Source: Aeromicrobium massiliense JC14 (GTDB lineage: Bacteria > Actinomycetota > Actinomycetes > Propionibacteriales > Nocardioidaceae). Taken from it: DNA of 64,000 nt. Position numbers and translations under genes: made by a program. How positions within the stretch are numbered: the first letter of the stretch is position 1; the number at the start of each line of letters is the position of its first letter. Location: contig NZ_HE978636.1 of the NCBI RefSeq assembly GCF_000312105.1, positions 215,223 to 279,222 of the forward strand, read 5' to 3'. Below, in pieces: positions 55,316 through 63,987 of the stretch. Below the pieces are notes generated by a model. It saw only the letters and a list, made by a program, of their open reading frames with translations, ran no database searches and was not told where the DNA came from.

Positions 55316-56535
55316 GGCGCCACCCCCAGCATGTCCTCGATGGAGTCGTTGACCCGGTCGGGCTGCGTCACGGCCCCGGAGGCGCTGGGCACCGGCGCCC
55401 CGACGGCCGCCCGGTTGCGGGCGGTGGCGCCGTCGGCGGCCTGGCCGCTGCCGGTCAGCCCACCGGTGAGTCCGCCGAGCAGGTCGCCGAGCGTCTTGCA
55501 CAGGTCGGTCGACTCGTTGCCGCTCTCGCCGAGCAGCGTGCACAGGAACGTCCGGGGGTCCTCGAGCCCGCCGAACAGCATCTTCTCGATGTTGCTGCGG
55601 TTGTCGAGCGTCCCGTAGCGGCCGTTGTAGGTGAGCGCCACGTTGGACAGCGCGGTCGGCGCGTCGACGGCGACCTGCTCCAGGGCGTCGCGGTGCTTGA
55701 CCAGCACCCGCGAGATGGACGTCAGGTCGGCCACGTCCTTGCCCAGCACCGACCGGTTCTCCTTGACCAGGTCGCGCACGTCGATCAGGGCCCGGCTCAG
55801 CTCGTCGACCGTGGCCGCGAGGTCCTCGCGCTCGCCCTCCAGCACCTGCGCGACCTGCGCCGTGCTGTCGTTGAAGCTGCGGACGGTGGCGTCGTTCTCG
55901 CGCAGCATGGCCACGAACTCGGAGATCTCGCGCACCGAGCCGAACAGGTCGTCGGAGCTGTTCTCCAGGGTCTGGCTCAGCTGGCCCACGTCACGGATGG
56001 TGTCGTTGACCTGCCGGCCCTCGCCGTCGAGCTGACGGGCCCCGGCGTCGAGCAGCTTGCTCAGCGACCCGTCCTTGTTGGCCCCCTTCGGGCCGAGCGC
56101 CACCGAGAGGTCGTCGAGCGACTCGTAGACCTGGTCGAGCTCGACCGGCACCGCGGTGCGCTCGTGCGGCACGTGCGCGGACGCCTTCAGCTTCGCGCCC
56201 TTCGTGTAGGCCGGGGCGAGCTGGACGAACCGGTCGCCGACCACCGAGGGCGAGACCAGCACGGCCTTCACGTCGGCGGGCAGGTCGACGTCGCCCTGGT
56301 ACTCGATCGTGGCGCGGACGACGTCGCCGCGGGGCTCGAGCTTGGTGACCCGGCCGACGGGGACGCCGAGCACCTTGACGTCCGAGCCCTCGTAGAGGCT
56401 GTTCGTCGCGGTGAAGTCGGCGGTGATCGTCTTGGTGCCGTCGCGCTCGCTGAGCACGACGACCGCGGCGACGACCAGGGCCAGGACGACCAGCGCGGAC
56501 AGGATCCGGCCGGTGCGGGACAGCAGCGCGCTCAC
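55312..56535 (-). CDS. mceD: MCE family protein MceD
   Basis: 407 aa. N-terminal membrane helix (ILSALVVLALVVAAVVVL), MCE domain (KTITADFTATNSLYEGSDVKVLGVPVGRVTKL) and a helical region to about residue 330. A C-terminal Gly/Ala/Pro-rich tail ends the protein. The start is a GTG in a GTGA overlap with mceC. Subunit of the lipid importer; individual subunit roles are not known. Confidence 0.87.
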   Translation of the reverse strand: MSALLSRTGRILSALVVLALVVAAVVVLSERDGTKTITADFTATNSLYEGSDVKVLGVPVGRVTKLEPRGDVVRATIEYQGDVDLPADVKAVLVSPSVVGDRFVQLAPAYTKGAKLKASAHVPHERTAVPVELDQVYESLDDLSVALGPKGANKDGSLSKLLDAGARQLDGEGRQVNDTIRDVGQLSQTLENSSDDLFGSVREISEFVAMLRENDATVRSFNDSTAQVAQVLEGEREDLAATVDELSRALIDVRDLVKENRSVLGKDVADLTSISRVLVKHRDALEQVAVDAPTALSNVALTYNGRYGTLDNRSNIEKMLFGGLEDPRTFLCTLLGESGNESTDLCKTLGDLLGGLTGGLTGSGQAADGATARNRAAVGAPVPSASGAVTQPDRVNDSIEDMLGVAP

Positions 56536-57527
56536 TTCGTCACCCCCAGGGCTTCCTTGAGCTGCTGGGCCAGGCCGAGGTTCGGCGGCAGGCCCGCGAT
56601 GTAGGAGTCGAACCAGGGCCCGGACCCCAGCGCGTTGGCGAAGACGGTGTCGAACGGGGCCATGACGCGCAGCGCCTCGTCCAGGCTCGCCTCGTGCTTG
56701 CGCAGCATGGTCGTCACCTTGCCCAGCTGGGTGAGGGCCGGCTTGAGGTCGGCCCGGGTGTCCTTGACCAGGCCGCGCAGCTCGGTGGAGATGCGCTGGG
56801 TCGAGACCAACAGTCGGTGGATCTCGTCGCGGCGGGCCGAGACGGCCTGGAACAGGACGTCGGAGTCCTCGAACAGGGTCTGCAGCTCCTCGTTGCGCGA
56901 GCTCACCACCGTCGTGACGGTGCGCAGGTTGCCGAGCAGCGACTGGATCTGCTCGTCGCGGGCGGCCAGGTTGCGCGACACCGCCGAGACGCCGCGCAGG
57001 GCGCCGCGGAACTCCTCGGGCGTGCGCTGGGCGACGTCGGACAGCGTCGACAGCGCCGTGCTGATCTGCTGCACGTCGAGCCGGTCGGTGGTCTCGCTGA
57101 GCTCGGAGAAGGCCTCGACCACGTTGTAGGGGGCGATGGTGCGCTCGAGCGGGATGGTGGCGCCGGCCTCGAGGTCGCCCTCACCCTGCGGCGTGAGCGC
57201 GAGGTACTCGGCGCCGAGCAGCGTCCGGACCTTGATCTGCGCGGACGTCTTCGAGCCGAGCTCGGCGCCCTTGTCGAGCTGGAACCGCACCTTGACCCGG
57301 TCGCCGTCGAGCGCGATGGCCTTGACCTCGCCGACCGGGACGCCGGCCACGCGGACCTCGTCGCCGGACTGCAGGGCGCCGACCTCGGCCATCTCGGCGT
57401 AGTAGGTGTCGCCGCCGCCGATCAGCGGCAGCTGGTCGGCGCGGAAGGCGGCGAGCATCATCGCGCCGATCGCGGCGAAGCCGACGATGCCGATCGTGGT
57501 GTGGTTGCGCTCGCGGAACGGCTTCAC
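56532..57527 (-). CDS. mceC: MCE family protein MceC
   Basis: 331 aa. One N-terminal membrane helix (TIGIVGFAAIGAMMLAAF), MCE domain (YYAEMAEVGALQSGDEVRVAGVPVGEVKAI), then the helical region. It is the shortest of the six and lacks a long tail. The GTG at 57527 overlaps the mceB stop by GTGA; a second in-frame GTG at 57536 is less likely. Confidence 0.87.
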   Translation of the reverse strand: MKPFRERNHTTIGIVGFAAIGAMMLAAFRADQLPLIGGGDTYYAEMAEVGALQSGDEVRVAGVPVGEVKAIALDGDRVKVRFQLDKGAELGSKTSAQIKVRTLLGAEYLALTPQGEGDLEAGATIPLERTIAPYNVVEAFSELSETTDRLDVQQISTALSTLSDVAQRTPEEFRGALRGVSAVSRNLAARDEQIQSLLGNLRTVTTVVSSRNEELQTLFEDSDVLFQAVSARRDEIHRLLVSTQRISTELRGLVKDTRADLKPALTQLGKVTTMLRKHEASLDEALRVMAPFDTVFANALGSGPWFDSYIAGLPPNLGLAQQLKEALGVTK

Positions 57528-58597
57528 GACTCGCACCTCGCTCCGCCGACCTGCAGGCCGTCGTCGCCGCCGATCTGCAGGCGGGTCTCCTCGTCCAGGC
57601 CGAGCAGCGGGATGCTGGGCAGCTCGACCACGCCCTTGATGTCGCACAGGTAGAAGTTGAAGTACGAGCCGTAGGACGCCGAGGTGCCCAGCTTCTTCAT
57701 CTTGATCGGCAGGATGTCGAGCGACGTGGCCGTCTGCTGCAGGTTCTCCTTGGTGCTCAGCTGCTTGGTGAGCCGGTTGAGCTGGCGCACGTCCTCGGTG
57801 AGCGCGGGGCGTCCCTCGACCAGCAGGTCGGACGTCTCGTCGGTGAGGTCGGAGACCGCGTCGACGGAGTCCAGGATCGCGTTGCGGTCCTGCTTGAGCC
57901 CGGTCACGAACTGCTGCAGCGTGTCGATCATGTCGCCCAACTCCTCGTCGCGACGCCCGACGGTGTCCAGGACGTCGTCCAGGTTCACCACCACGTCGCC
58001 GATCAGCTCGTCGCGCTCGGCCAGCGTGCTGGTCAGCGAGGCGGTGCGGTCGAGCAGGCGCTCGACCGAGCCGCTCTCGCCCTGCAGCGTCTGGATGATC
58101 TCGTAGGCGAGCTTGTTGGTGTCGTCGGGCGACAGCGCCTGGAACACGGGCTTGAACCCGTTGAGCAGCACGTCCAGGTCGAGCGCCTCCTCGGTGCGCG
58201 AGTCGGGGATCGTCGCCCCGTCCTTCAGCGCCGACCGTGCGCCGTCGGCACCCTGGCTGAGCGCGATGTAGCGCTGGCCGACCAGGTTGCGGAAGCGGAT
58301 CTGCGCGTGGGTGTTCTCGGTCAGCCGGTGGTCGGCGTCGACCTCGAAGGTGACCAGTGCCTGGTCGCGGTCGTGGATCTCGATCTTCTCGACCGCACCG
58401 ACCGCCACGCCCGCGATCCGGACGTCGTCGCCCTTGGCCATGCCGGTGACGTCCTGGAACACCGCCTGGTAGCGGGTGCGCTCGCCGAACGAGCCGTTGC
58501 CGAGCAGCATCATGAGGAACACCGTGGCCACGGCGGTGGCGGTCAGGAACGCCACGAGCTTGACCAGCGCGGCGACCGACTCCCTATCGAGCTTCAT
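57524..58597 (-). CDS. mceB: MCE family protein MceB
   Basis: 357 aa. Membrane helix (LVAFLTATAVATVFLMMLL), MCE domain (RYQAVFQDVTGMAKGDDVRIAGVAVGAVEKI) with YIALSQG, then the helical region. I chose ATG 58597 because GGAGG lies 9 nt upstream. A GTG two codons earlier (58603) is only 3 nt from that site. Either way the start overlaps the end of mceA by 14-20 nt. Confidence 0.88.
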   Translation of the reverse strand: MKLDRESVAALVKLVAFLTATAVATVFLMMLLGNGSFGERTRYQAVFQDVTGMAKGDDVRIAGVAVGAVEKIEIHDRDQALVTFEVDADHRLTENTHAQIRFRNLVGQRYIALSQGADGARSALKDGATIPDSRTEEALDLDVLLNGFKPVFQALSPDDTNKLAYEIIQTLQGESGSVERLLDRTASLTSTLAERDELIGDVVVNLDDVLDTVGRRDEELGDMIDTLQQFVTGLKQDRNAILDSVDAVSDLTDETSDLLVEGRPALTEDVRQLNRLTKQLSTKENLQQTATSLDILPIKMKKLGTSASYGSYFNFYLCDIKGVVELPSIPLLGLDEETRLQIGGDDGLQVGGARCES

Positions 58598-59930
58598 CGA
58601 CACGCACCTCCGCTCCGCGGACGACGGGGCTCAGCAGCAGCCCGCCCACGTCGGGCACGTCGGCCTCGCCGAGGCCCAGGCGCGCCTGCAGCAGGGTGTC
58701 GAGCGCCGCGCGTTCGGCCGGCCCGTCGCTGACCACGCTGGGCTGGACGGCGTCGCCGAGCCCGCCGGCCGGCGCCCGGAACTTGTTGTGGTCGCCCTCC
58801 AGGCCGATCAGCTCGTACAGCTCGGCCGAGCCGCCCGGGAACGGGTTCTCCTGGTCGTACGGCGGGTTCGGCAGGTCCAGGCAGGTGGGGTCGGTGAGCG
58901 GGCTCTGGAGCGACTTGCGCGTGAGCGCCGCCCGCTCCCCCTTCTCGTAGCCGGTGGGCTGGCCGGTGAGCGGCAGCAGCTCGAGCTTGATGTGCACGGT
59001 GTTGTCCCGGTAGACGTCGTCGAGCTTGGGGATGATGTTCGCCATCCCCTCCAGGAAGCAGGGGAACGCCTTCGAGTACTCGGCGGTGATCTCCAGCGCC
59101 TCGCGCGAGAGGGCCGGCAGGTCGACGAGGTTGTCCTCGTTGGCGCGCAGCAGGGCGTCCAGGCGCCCGGAGAGCTGGTCGCCCTCCTGGAAGAACGCCG
59201 CCAGCTGCGAGCGCTTGGCCACGATCGTGTCGCCGGTGACGACGGCGTTGCTGAGCAGCCGGCCGAGGTCGGGCATCGCGGCGGCGTAGGTGTCGGCGAC
59301 CGTGCCGAGCTTCTCGACGTCGTCGATGAGCCGGGGCACCTCGGGGTTGATCTCCTGCAGGTACGCGTCGAGGTCGACGAGCATGTCGCCGAGCTTCTCG
59401 CCGCGCCCCTCGAGCGCGGTCGAGAGCGCCGACAGCGTGTGGCCGAGGTCCTCGGGCGAGACGGCCTCGAGCACCGGGTACAGGTTGTTGAGCAGCGTCT
59501 CGACCTCGATCGGCACCTCGGCGCGCTCGATGACGTCGCCGGCCTGCAGCACCTGGTCGCCGACCTGCTCGGGCGCGATCAGCTGGACGTACTTCTCGCC
59601 GAACAGCGTCTTGGGGACGATGCGGGCGCTGACGTCGGCCGGGACCGAGTCGATGGCGTCGGGGTCCATGGCGATCTGCATGGTCACGCCGTCGCCGTCG
59701 GTCTCGACCTCGCGGACCTGGCCGACGATCATGCCGCGCAGCTTGACGTCGGCGTCGCGGCCGAGCGACAGGCCGACGTTGGACGCCTTCATGGTGACCG
59801 GGACGGAGTCGACGAACTTCTTCTCGAAGAACGCGTAGGTCAGCCAGACGAAGAACACGAGCAGCGCGACGAAGCCGACGCCGAGCACGCGCAGGCTGCT
59901 GGGACGCTCCAGGACGGGGGTACGAGGCAT
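58584..59930 (-). CDS. mceA: MCE family protein MceA
   Basis: 448 aa. Membrane helix (VLGVGFVALLVFFVWLTYAFF), MCE domain (VPVTMKASNVGLSLGRDADVKLRGMIVGQV; LFGEKYVQLI) and an extended helical region. The first MCE subunit after the two permease genes, as in mycobacterial mce operons. The ATG at 59930 shares one base with the yrbEB stop. The substrate (sterol, fatty acid or other lipid) cannot be inferred from sequence alone. Confidence 0.89.
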   Translation of the reverse strand: MPRTPVLERPSSLRVLGVGFVALLVFFVWLTYAFFEKKFVDSVPVTMKASNVGLSLGRDADVKLRGMIVGQVREVETDGDGVTMQIAMDPDAIDSVPADVSARIVPKTLFGEKYVQLIAPEQVGDQVLQAGDVIERAEVPIEVETLLNNLYPVLEAVSPEDLGHTLSALSTALEGRGEKLGDMLVDLDAYLQEINPEVPRLIDDVEKLGTVADTYAAAMPDLGRLLSNAVVTGDTIVAKRSQLAAFFQEGDQLSGRLDALLRANEDNLVDLPALSREALEITAEYSKAFPCFLEGMANIIPKLDDVYRDNTVHIKLELLPLTGQPTGYEKGERAALTRKSLQSPLTDPTCLDLPNPPYDQENPFPGGSAELYELIGLEGDHNKFRAPAGGLGDAVQPSVVSDGPAERAALDTLLQARLGLGEADVPDVGGLLLSPVVRGAEVRVDEAR

Positions 59931-60772
59931 CAGCCGGCCAGCCTCACGGTCGTGGTCGTGCCCCAGATCGCCATGGAGGCGAGCAGGTCGACGACGTTGA
60001 TGGCCACGATCGAGGTGCGGACGGCCTTGCCCACCGCGACGCCGACGCCGGCGGGACCGCCGGAGGCGTAGTAGCCGTGGTAGCAGTGGATCAGGATGAC
60101 CACGACCGCGAAGACGAGCACCTTCGCGAAGCTCCAGAGCACGTCCTCCGGTGGCAGGAAGGCGTTGAAGTAGTGGTCGTACGTGCCCGGACTCTGCCCG
60201 TTGATCTGCGTGACGGTCAGCCGAGTCGCGAAGTACGACGACAGCAGGCCGACGACGTACAGCGGGACGACCGCGATGAGGCCGGCGATGACCCGGGTCG
60301 TCACCAGGAACGGCAGCGACGGGATGGCCATGACCTCGAGCGCGTCGACCTCCTCGGAGATGCGCATGGCGCCGAGCTGGGCGGTGAACCCGCAGCCGAC
60401 CGTGGCGGCCAGCGCGATGCCGGCGACGATCGGCGCGATCTCGCGGGTGTTGAAGTACGCCGACACGAACCCGGTGAACGCCGACGTGCCGAGCTGGTCG
60501 AGCGAGGCGAAGCCCTGGATGCCGACCTCGGTGCCGGTGAAGAAGCACATCGCGGTGATGACGCCCACCGTGCCGCCGATGACCGCGAGCGAGCCCGAGC
60601 CGAGGGTCACCTCGGCCAGCAGCCGCACGATCTCCTTGCGGTAGTTCTTGAGCGTGCGCGGGATCGACATGATCACGCGCAGGTAGAACAGCATCTGCCG
60701 GCCGAGGCCGTCGACCCCGTCGAGGGTGGCGCGCGGCGCGTTGACGACGCTGCCGAAGACTCCGGTCGCCAT
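59930..60772 (-). CDS. yrbEB: Mce-system permease YrbEB (MlaE family)
   Basis: 280 aa, about five or six membrane segments. MlaE-type signature EEVDALEVMAIPSLPFLVTTRV in the middle, with GGTVGVITAMCFFTGTEVGI and the C-terminal HCYHGYYASGGPAGVG. Pairs with YrbEA to form the membrane channel energised by MceG. The ATG 60772 shares one base with the yrbEA stop (TGATG); a GTG at 60775 is an alternative. Confidence 0.93.
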   Translation of the reverse strand: MATGVFGSVVNAPRATLDGVDGLGRQMLFYLRVIMSIPRTLKNYRKEIVRLLAEVTLGSGSLAVIGGTVGVITAMCFFTGTEVGIQGFASLDQLGTSAFTGFVSAYFNTREIAPIVAGIALAATVGCGFTAQLGAMRISEEVDALEVMAIPSLPFLVTTRVIAGLIAVVPLYVVGLLSSYFATRLTVTQINGQSPGTYDHYFNAFLPPEDVLWSFAKVLVFAVVVILIHCYHGYYASGGPAGVGVAVGKAVRTSIVAINVVDLLASMAIWGTTTTVRLAG

Positions 60773-61548
60773 CACATCCCCTTCGGTGGGACGAGCTGCA
60801 GGTAGATCGCCGTGACGAAGAAGTTCACGATGAACAGCAGCGTGAAGGTGATGACCACGGCCTCGTTGACCGCGTCGCCGACGCCCTTGGGGCCGCCGGC
60901 GGCGTTCATGCCCTTGTAGGAGGCCACGATCGCGGCGATGAAGCCGAAGATGAGCGCCTTGACCATGCCCTGCCAGAGGTCGGCCTCCTGGGCCAGGGCG
61001 GTGAACGAGGCGATGTAGGCGCCCGGTGTGCCGTCCTGCAGCACCACGTTGAAGACGAAGCCGCCGGCGACGCCGACGATGTTGACCAGGCTGTTGAGCC
61101 CGACGGCGACCACCATGCAGGCCAGGACGCGCGGCGCGACCAGGCGCTGCACCGGGTTGATGCCCAGCACCATCATCGCGTCGAGCTCCTCGCGGATGCG
61201 GCGCGAGCCGAGGTCGGCGGCGATGGCCGAGCCGGCGGCACCGGCGACGAGCAGCGCGGTGGCGATGGGCCCGGCCTCGCGGACGACCGCCAGGACCGCG
61301 GCCGAGCCGGTGAACGACTGGGCGCCGAACTGCTTGATGAGCCCGCCGACCTGCAGCGCGATGACCGCGCCGAACGGGATGGCGACGAGGGCCGTGGGCA
61401 CGATCGTGACGGTGACGATGAACCAGGCCTGCTGCAGCAGCTCGCGGACCTGGAACGGGCGGCGGAACATCGCCACCACGACGTCGAGCGCGAAGGCGAA
61501 CAGCCCGCCGGCCACCCGGGCCGGGCCGGTGACGGCGCTCAGGCTCAT
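60772..61548 (-). CDS. yrbEA: Mce-system permease YrbEA (MlaE family)
   Basis: 258 aa, MlaE-like permease. Motifs: IVTVTIVPTALVAIPFGAVIALQVG, EELDAMMVLGINPVQRLVAPRVLA (the cytosolic loop that contacts the ATPase), and SYKGMNAAGGPKGVGDAVNEAV. The ATG 61548 overlaps the mceG stop by ATGA, tying ATPase and permease production together. The longer frame upstream is a shadow of mceG. Confidence 0.93.
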   Translation of the reverse strand: MSLSAVTGPARVAGGLFAFALDVVVAMFRRPFQVRELLQQAWFIVTVTIVPTALVAIPFGAVIALQVGGLIKQFGAQSFTGSAAVLAVVREAGPIATALLVAGAAGSAIAADLGSRRIREELDAMMVLGINPVQRLVAPRVLACMVVAVGLNSLVNIVGVAGGFVFNVVLQDGTPGAYIASFTALAQEADLWQGMVKALIFGFIAAIVASYKGMNAAGGPKGVGDAVNEAVVITFTLLFIVNFFVTAIYLQLVPPKGM

Positions 61549-62498
61549 GCGACCGCCCCGGCGGCGGCGCTCGGCTCGAACGAGCCGGGCGGCGGGACGA
61601 CGCCGTTGGCGGCGCACCAGGCGCCGGGCTCCTTCTGGCCCCGGCGCGGACGCCCGTCGGAGGGCTCGAGCTGGCGCGCGATGGGCGGCAGCGGCGGCAT
61701 CTCGATGCTCGCCTCGGCGGCGAGCTCGTCGGCGTCCTTCTCCTCGCTCATGCCGATGGGGCCGACGCGCTGGGCGTTGAGGAACTGGGCGACGACGGGC
61801 TCGCGGCTGCTGAGCAGCATCTCGCGCGGGCCGAACATCGCCAGGTGCTTGTGGTAGAGCAGGCCGATGTTGTCGGGCACCGTGCGGGCGGTGTTGATGT
61901 CGTGCGTGACGATGAGGAAGGTCGCGTCGATCTGCGCGTTCAGGTCGATGAACAGCTGGTTGATGTACGCGGTGCGCACCGGGTCGAGGCCGGAGTCGGG
62001 CTCGTCGATGAGCAGGATCTCGGGGTCCATGACCAGGGCGCGGGCGAGCCCGGCGCGCTTGCGCATGCCGCCGGAGATCTCGCCGGGCAGCTTGTGCTCG
62101 GCGCCGGCCAGGCCGACCAGGTCCATCTTCTCCATGACGACCTGGCGGACCTGCGACTCGCTCTTGCGGGTGTGCTCGCGCAGCGGGAAGGCGACGTTGT
62201 CGTACAGGTCCATCGAGCCGAACATCGCGCCGTCCTGGAACAGCACGCCGAACAGCTTGCGGATCTCGTAGAGCTGGCGCTCCGAGCACGAGGCGATGTC
62301 GACGCCCTCGATGAGGATGCTGCCCCGGTCGGGCTTGAGCAGCCCGATGAGGGACTTGAGGAAGACCGACTTGCCGGTGCCGGACGGGCCGAGCATCACC
62401 GAGATCTCGCCGGCGGGGAGCGTCAGGGTCACGTCGTTCCAGATCACCTGGCTGCCGAACTTCTTCGTCAGGCCGTCGACCTTGACCTCGACTCCCAT
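61545..62498 (-). CDS. mceG: MceG, ATPase of the Mce lipid importer (MlaF family)
   Basis: 317 aa. ATPase with Walker A GPSGTGKS (37-44), the Q-loop LFQDGAMFGSMDLYDNVAFPL, signature ISGGMRKRAGLARAL, Walker B ILLIDEPDSGLDP and switch His THDIN. The ISGGMRKR signature is diagnostic of the MlaF/Mkl group. A Pro-rich C-terminal tail of about 65 residues follows. In M. tuberculosis the only mceG (mkl) is an orphan, but also just downstream of rplL. Here it leads a full mce operon and is coupled to yrbEA. Confidence 0.94.
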   Translation of the reverse strand: MGVEVKVDGLTKKFGSQVIWNDVTLTLPAGEISVMLGPSGTGKSVFLKSLIGLLKPDRGSILIEGVDIASCSERQLYEIRKLFGVLFQDGAMFGSMDLYDNVAFPLREHTRKSESQVRQVVMEKMDLVGLAGAEHKLPGEISGGMRKRAGLARALVMDPEILLIDEPDSGLDPVRTAYINQLFIDLNAQIDATFLIVTHDINTARTVPDNIGLLYHKHLAMFGPREMLLSSREPVVAQFLNAQRVGPIGMSEEKDADELAAEASIEMPPLPPIARQLEPSDGRPRRGQKEPGAWCAANGVVPPPGSFEPSAAAGAVA

Positions 62499-62551
62499 GC
62501 TCTCCCCCTTCGACGTCCTGGGTGCCCGCGCCTCTCCCCGCGCGAGTCAGG

Positions 62552-62582
62552 ACCATAGTGTGGCCCAGGACACAGGTTTCAA
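62552..62582 (-). promoter_or_regulatory. Promoter of the mce operon (putative)
   Basis: On the minus strand: -35 TTGAAA (62582-62577), 19-bp spacer, -10 TATGGT (62557-62552). This gives a leader of about 45-50 nt with GGGGGAGAG just before the ATG. I saw no KstR-like AACNNGTT operator near it. Confidence 0.55.
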
Positions 62583-62634
62583 CGAGTCGAGATCGAGCAG
62601 GTTACGGACGAGTACGAAACCGGCCCGGGACGCG

Positions 62635-62672
62635 CGAGAGGCGCCCACCCCGTGCGGGGTGAGCGCCTCTCG
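62635..62672 (-). terminator. Terminator after rplL
   Basis: A 10-bp stem (62635-62644 with 62663-62672) continues through one mismatch into a 6-bp stem with a GTGC loop. It stands 42 nt after the rplL stop and separates rplJL from the mce promoter. Confidence 0.78.
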
Positions 62673-62713
62673 TCGGAGGTGCCTGCGTCGCGGTCAGCCC
62701 GCGACGCGTGCGA

Positions 62714-63103
62714 TCACTTGAGAGTGATCGTGGCGCCGGCGGCCTCGAGGGCCTCCTTCGCCTTCTCGGCGGTCTCCTTGTTGACACCCTCCAGGATCGC
62801 CTTCGGGGCGCCCTCGACGAGGTCCTTGGCCTCCTTGAGGCCGAGGCTCGTGAGGCCACGCACCTCCTTGATGACCTGGATCTTCTTGTCGCCGGCCGAC
62901 TCGAGGACGACGTCGAACTCGTCCTTCTCAGCAGCGGCCTCGCCGGCGTCAGCGCCGCCGGCGGCGGGGGCCGCGGCAACGGCGACCGGAGCGGCCGCGG
63001 TGACGTCGAAGGTGTCCTCGAACTGCTTCACGAACTCGGAGAGCTCGATCAGCGTCATTTCCTTGAAAGCATCCAGCAGCTCGTCGGTGCTCAGCTTCGC
63101 CAT
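62714..63103 (-). CDS. rplL: 50S ribosomal protein L7/L12
   Basis: 129-aa stalk protein that recruits the translational GTPases. N-terminal dimerisation region ([29 protein letters not shown] in pieces), the Ala-rich hinge (residues 35-55) and the C-terminal domain with [25 protein letters not shown]. It lies 56 nt after rplJ and is followed by a terminator, so rpoB is not on this transcript. Confidence 0.98.
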   Translation of the reverse strand: MAKLSTDELLDAFKEMTLIELSEFVKQFEDTFDVTAAAPVAVAAAPAAGGADAGEAAAEKDEFDVVLESAGDKKIQVIKEVRGLTSLGLKEAKDLVEGAPKAILEGVNKETAEKAKEALEAAGATITLK

Positions 63104-63159
63104 GGGTGGCGTCCTTCCTGACTAGAGACCCCGAGGGGGTCCCGATGGTGGATCGGGCT

Positions 63160-63786
63160 TCAGCCCTCGGTGGTGGCCTCGGCCTCGGGGGCCTCGGCGG
63201 GGGTGGCGTCCTCGGAGACCGCGACGGTCTCCTCGGCAGCCGGGGCAGCGCCGCCGGCCAGGACGGACGGGTCCGCCTCGGCCTTGCTCTGCAGCGCGAA
63301 GACCGTCGCAGCGGTCTTCGAGAGCGGCGCGTTGAACAGTGCGGCGGCCTTCGACAGGTTCGCCTTCATGCCGCCCGCGAGCTTGGCGAGGAGGACCTCG
63401 CGCGACTCGAGGTCGGCCAGCTTGTTGATCTCGTCCGCCGAGAGCGACTTCCCGTCGAGGAAGCCTCCCTTGAGGACGAGGGGGGTGTTCGCCTTCGAGA
63501 AGTCACGCAGGCCCTTGGCCGCCTCCACCGGGTCGCCCGTGATGAAGGCGATGGCGGTCGGTCCGGTCAGCAGCGACTCGTCGAAGTCGATGCCGGCGTC
63601 CCGCAGGGCGATCTTGGTGAGCGTGTTCTTCGCGACGGCATAGCTCGCGTTCCCACCGAGCGAGCGCCGCAGGTCCTGCAGCTGCTTCACGGTGAGCCCG
63701 CGGTACTCGGTGAGGACGGCGCCGTTCGACTCGCGGAAGCTGTCCGCGAGCTCGGCGACTGCCGCAACCTTGTCCGGGCGTGCCAT
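63160..63786 (-). CDS. rplJ: 50S ribosomal protein L10
   Basis: Base of the L7/L12 stalk. The ATG at 63786 gives 208 aa, starting [17 protein letters not shown]. It contains [17 protein letters not shown] and the L12-binding C-terminal helix. An Ala/Glu-rich tail of about 30 residues extends beyond the usual end. The longer frame to 63936 lies in the leader and is not used. L10 normally controls its own mRNA through the upstream leader. Confidence 0.97.
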   Translation of the reverse strand: MARPDKVAAVAELADSFRESNGAVLTEYRGLTVKQLQDLRRSLGGNASYAVAKNTLTKIALRDAGIDFDESLLTGPTAIAFITGDPVEAAKGLRDFSKANTPLVLKGGFLDGKSLSADEINKLADLESREVLLAKLAGGMKANLSKAAALFNAPLSKTAATVFALQSKAEADPSVLAGGAAPAAEETVAVSEDATPAEAPEAEATTEG

Positions 63787-63951
63787 GGGTCTCCTTCCAG
63801 CACAGATCAGTGCCGAGTGCTGAGCCCACGAGAAACGCCCCGGGCACAGGGCCACGGGGCGCGATGGTGTGTCGCTTGCGTGAACCTGCGCGGGCCGCCC
63901 TTGCGGGCACTTCGGGAGACTCGGGTGAGTCGCCAACCAGCGGTCTTCGGC
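63787..63951 (-). promoter_or_regulatory. L10-type ribosomal protein leader with attenuator hairpin
   Basis: About 165 nt of untranslated RNA between the rplJ promoter and start. It contains CCGAAGACCGC, similar to the L10 leader core, and several short stems. At 63836-63861 there is a strong hairpin: CGCCCCG/CGGGGCG plus an inner GGC/GCC around a 5-nt loop, followed by TTTCTCG. This looks like an intrinsic terminator inside the leader. Binding by L10(L12)4 could shift the balance between termination and read-through. Confidence 0.65.
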
Positions 63952-63957
63952 TCGGCC

Positions 63958-63987
63958 ATGCTACGCGACGGCCCCCGCCCGGACCAA
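63958..63987 (-). promoter_or_regulatory. Promoter of rplJ-rplL
   Basis: On the minus strand: -35 TTGGTC (63987-63982), 18-bp spacer, -10 TAGCAT (63963-63958). It places the transcript start about 165 nt upstream of rplJ, which fits the structured leader. Confidence 0.68.

Noticed and set aside
62499-62620. A sterol-responsive (KstR-type) operator in front of the mce operon.
   Set aside because: I looked for AACNNGTT-like palindromes and found none near the TATGGT -10 box, so a sterol link is not supported.
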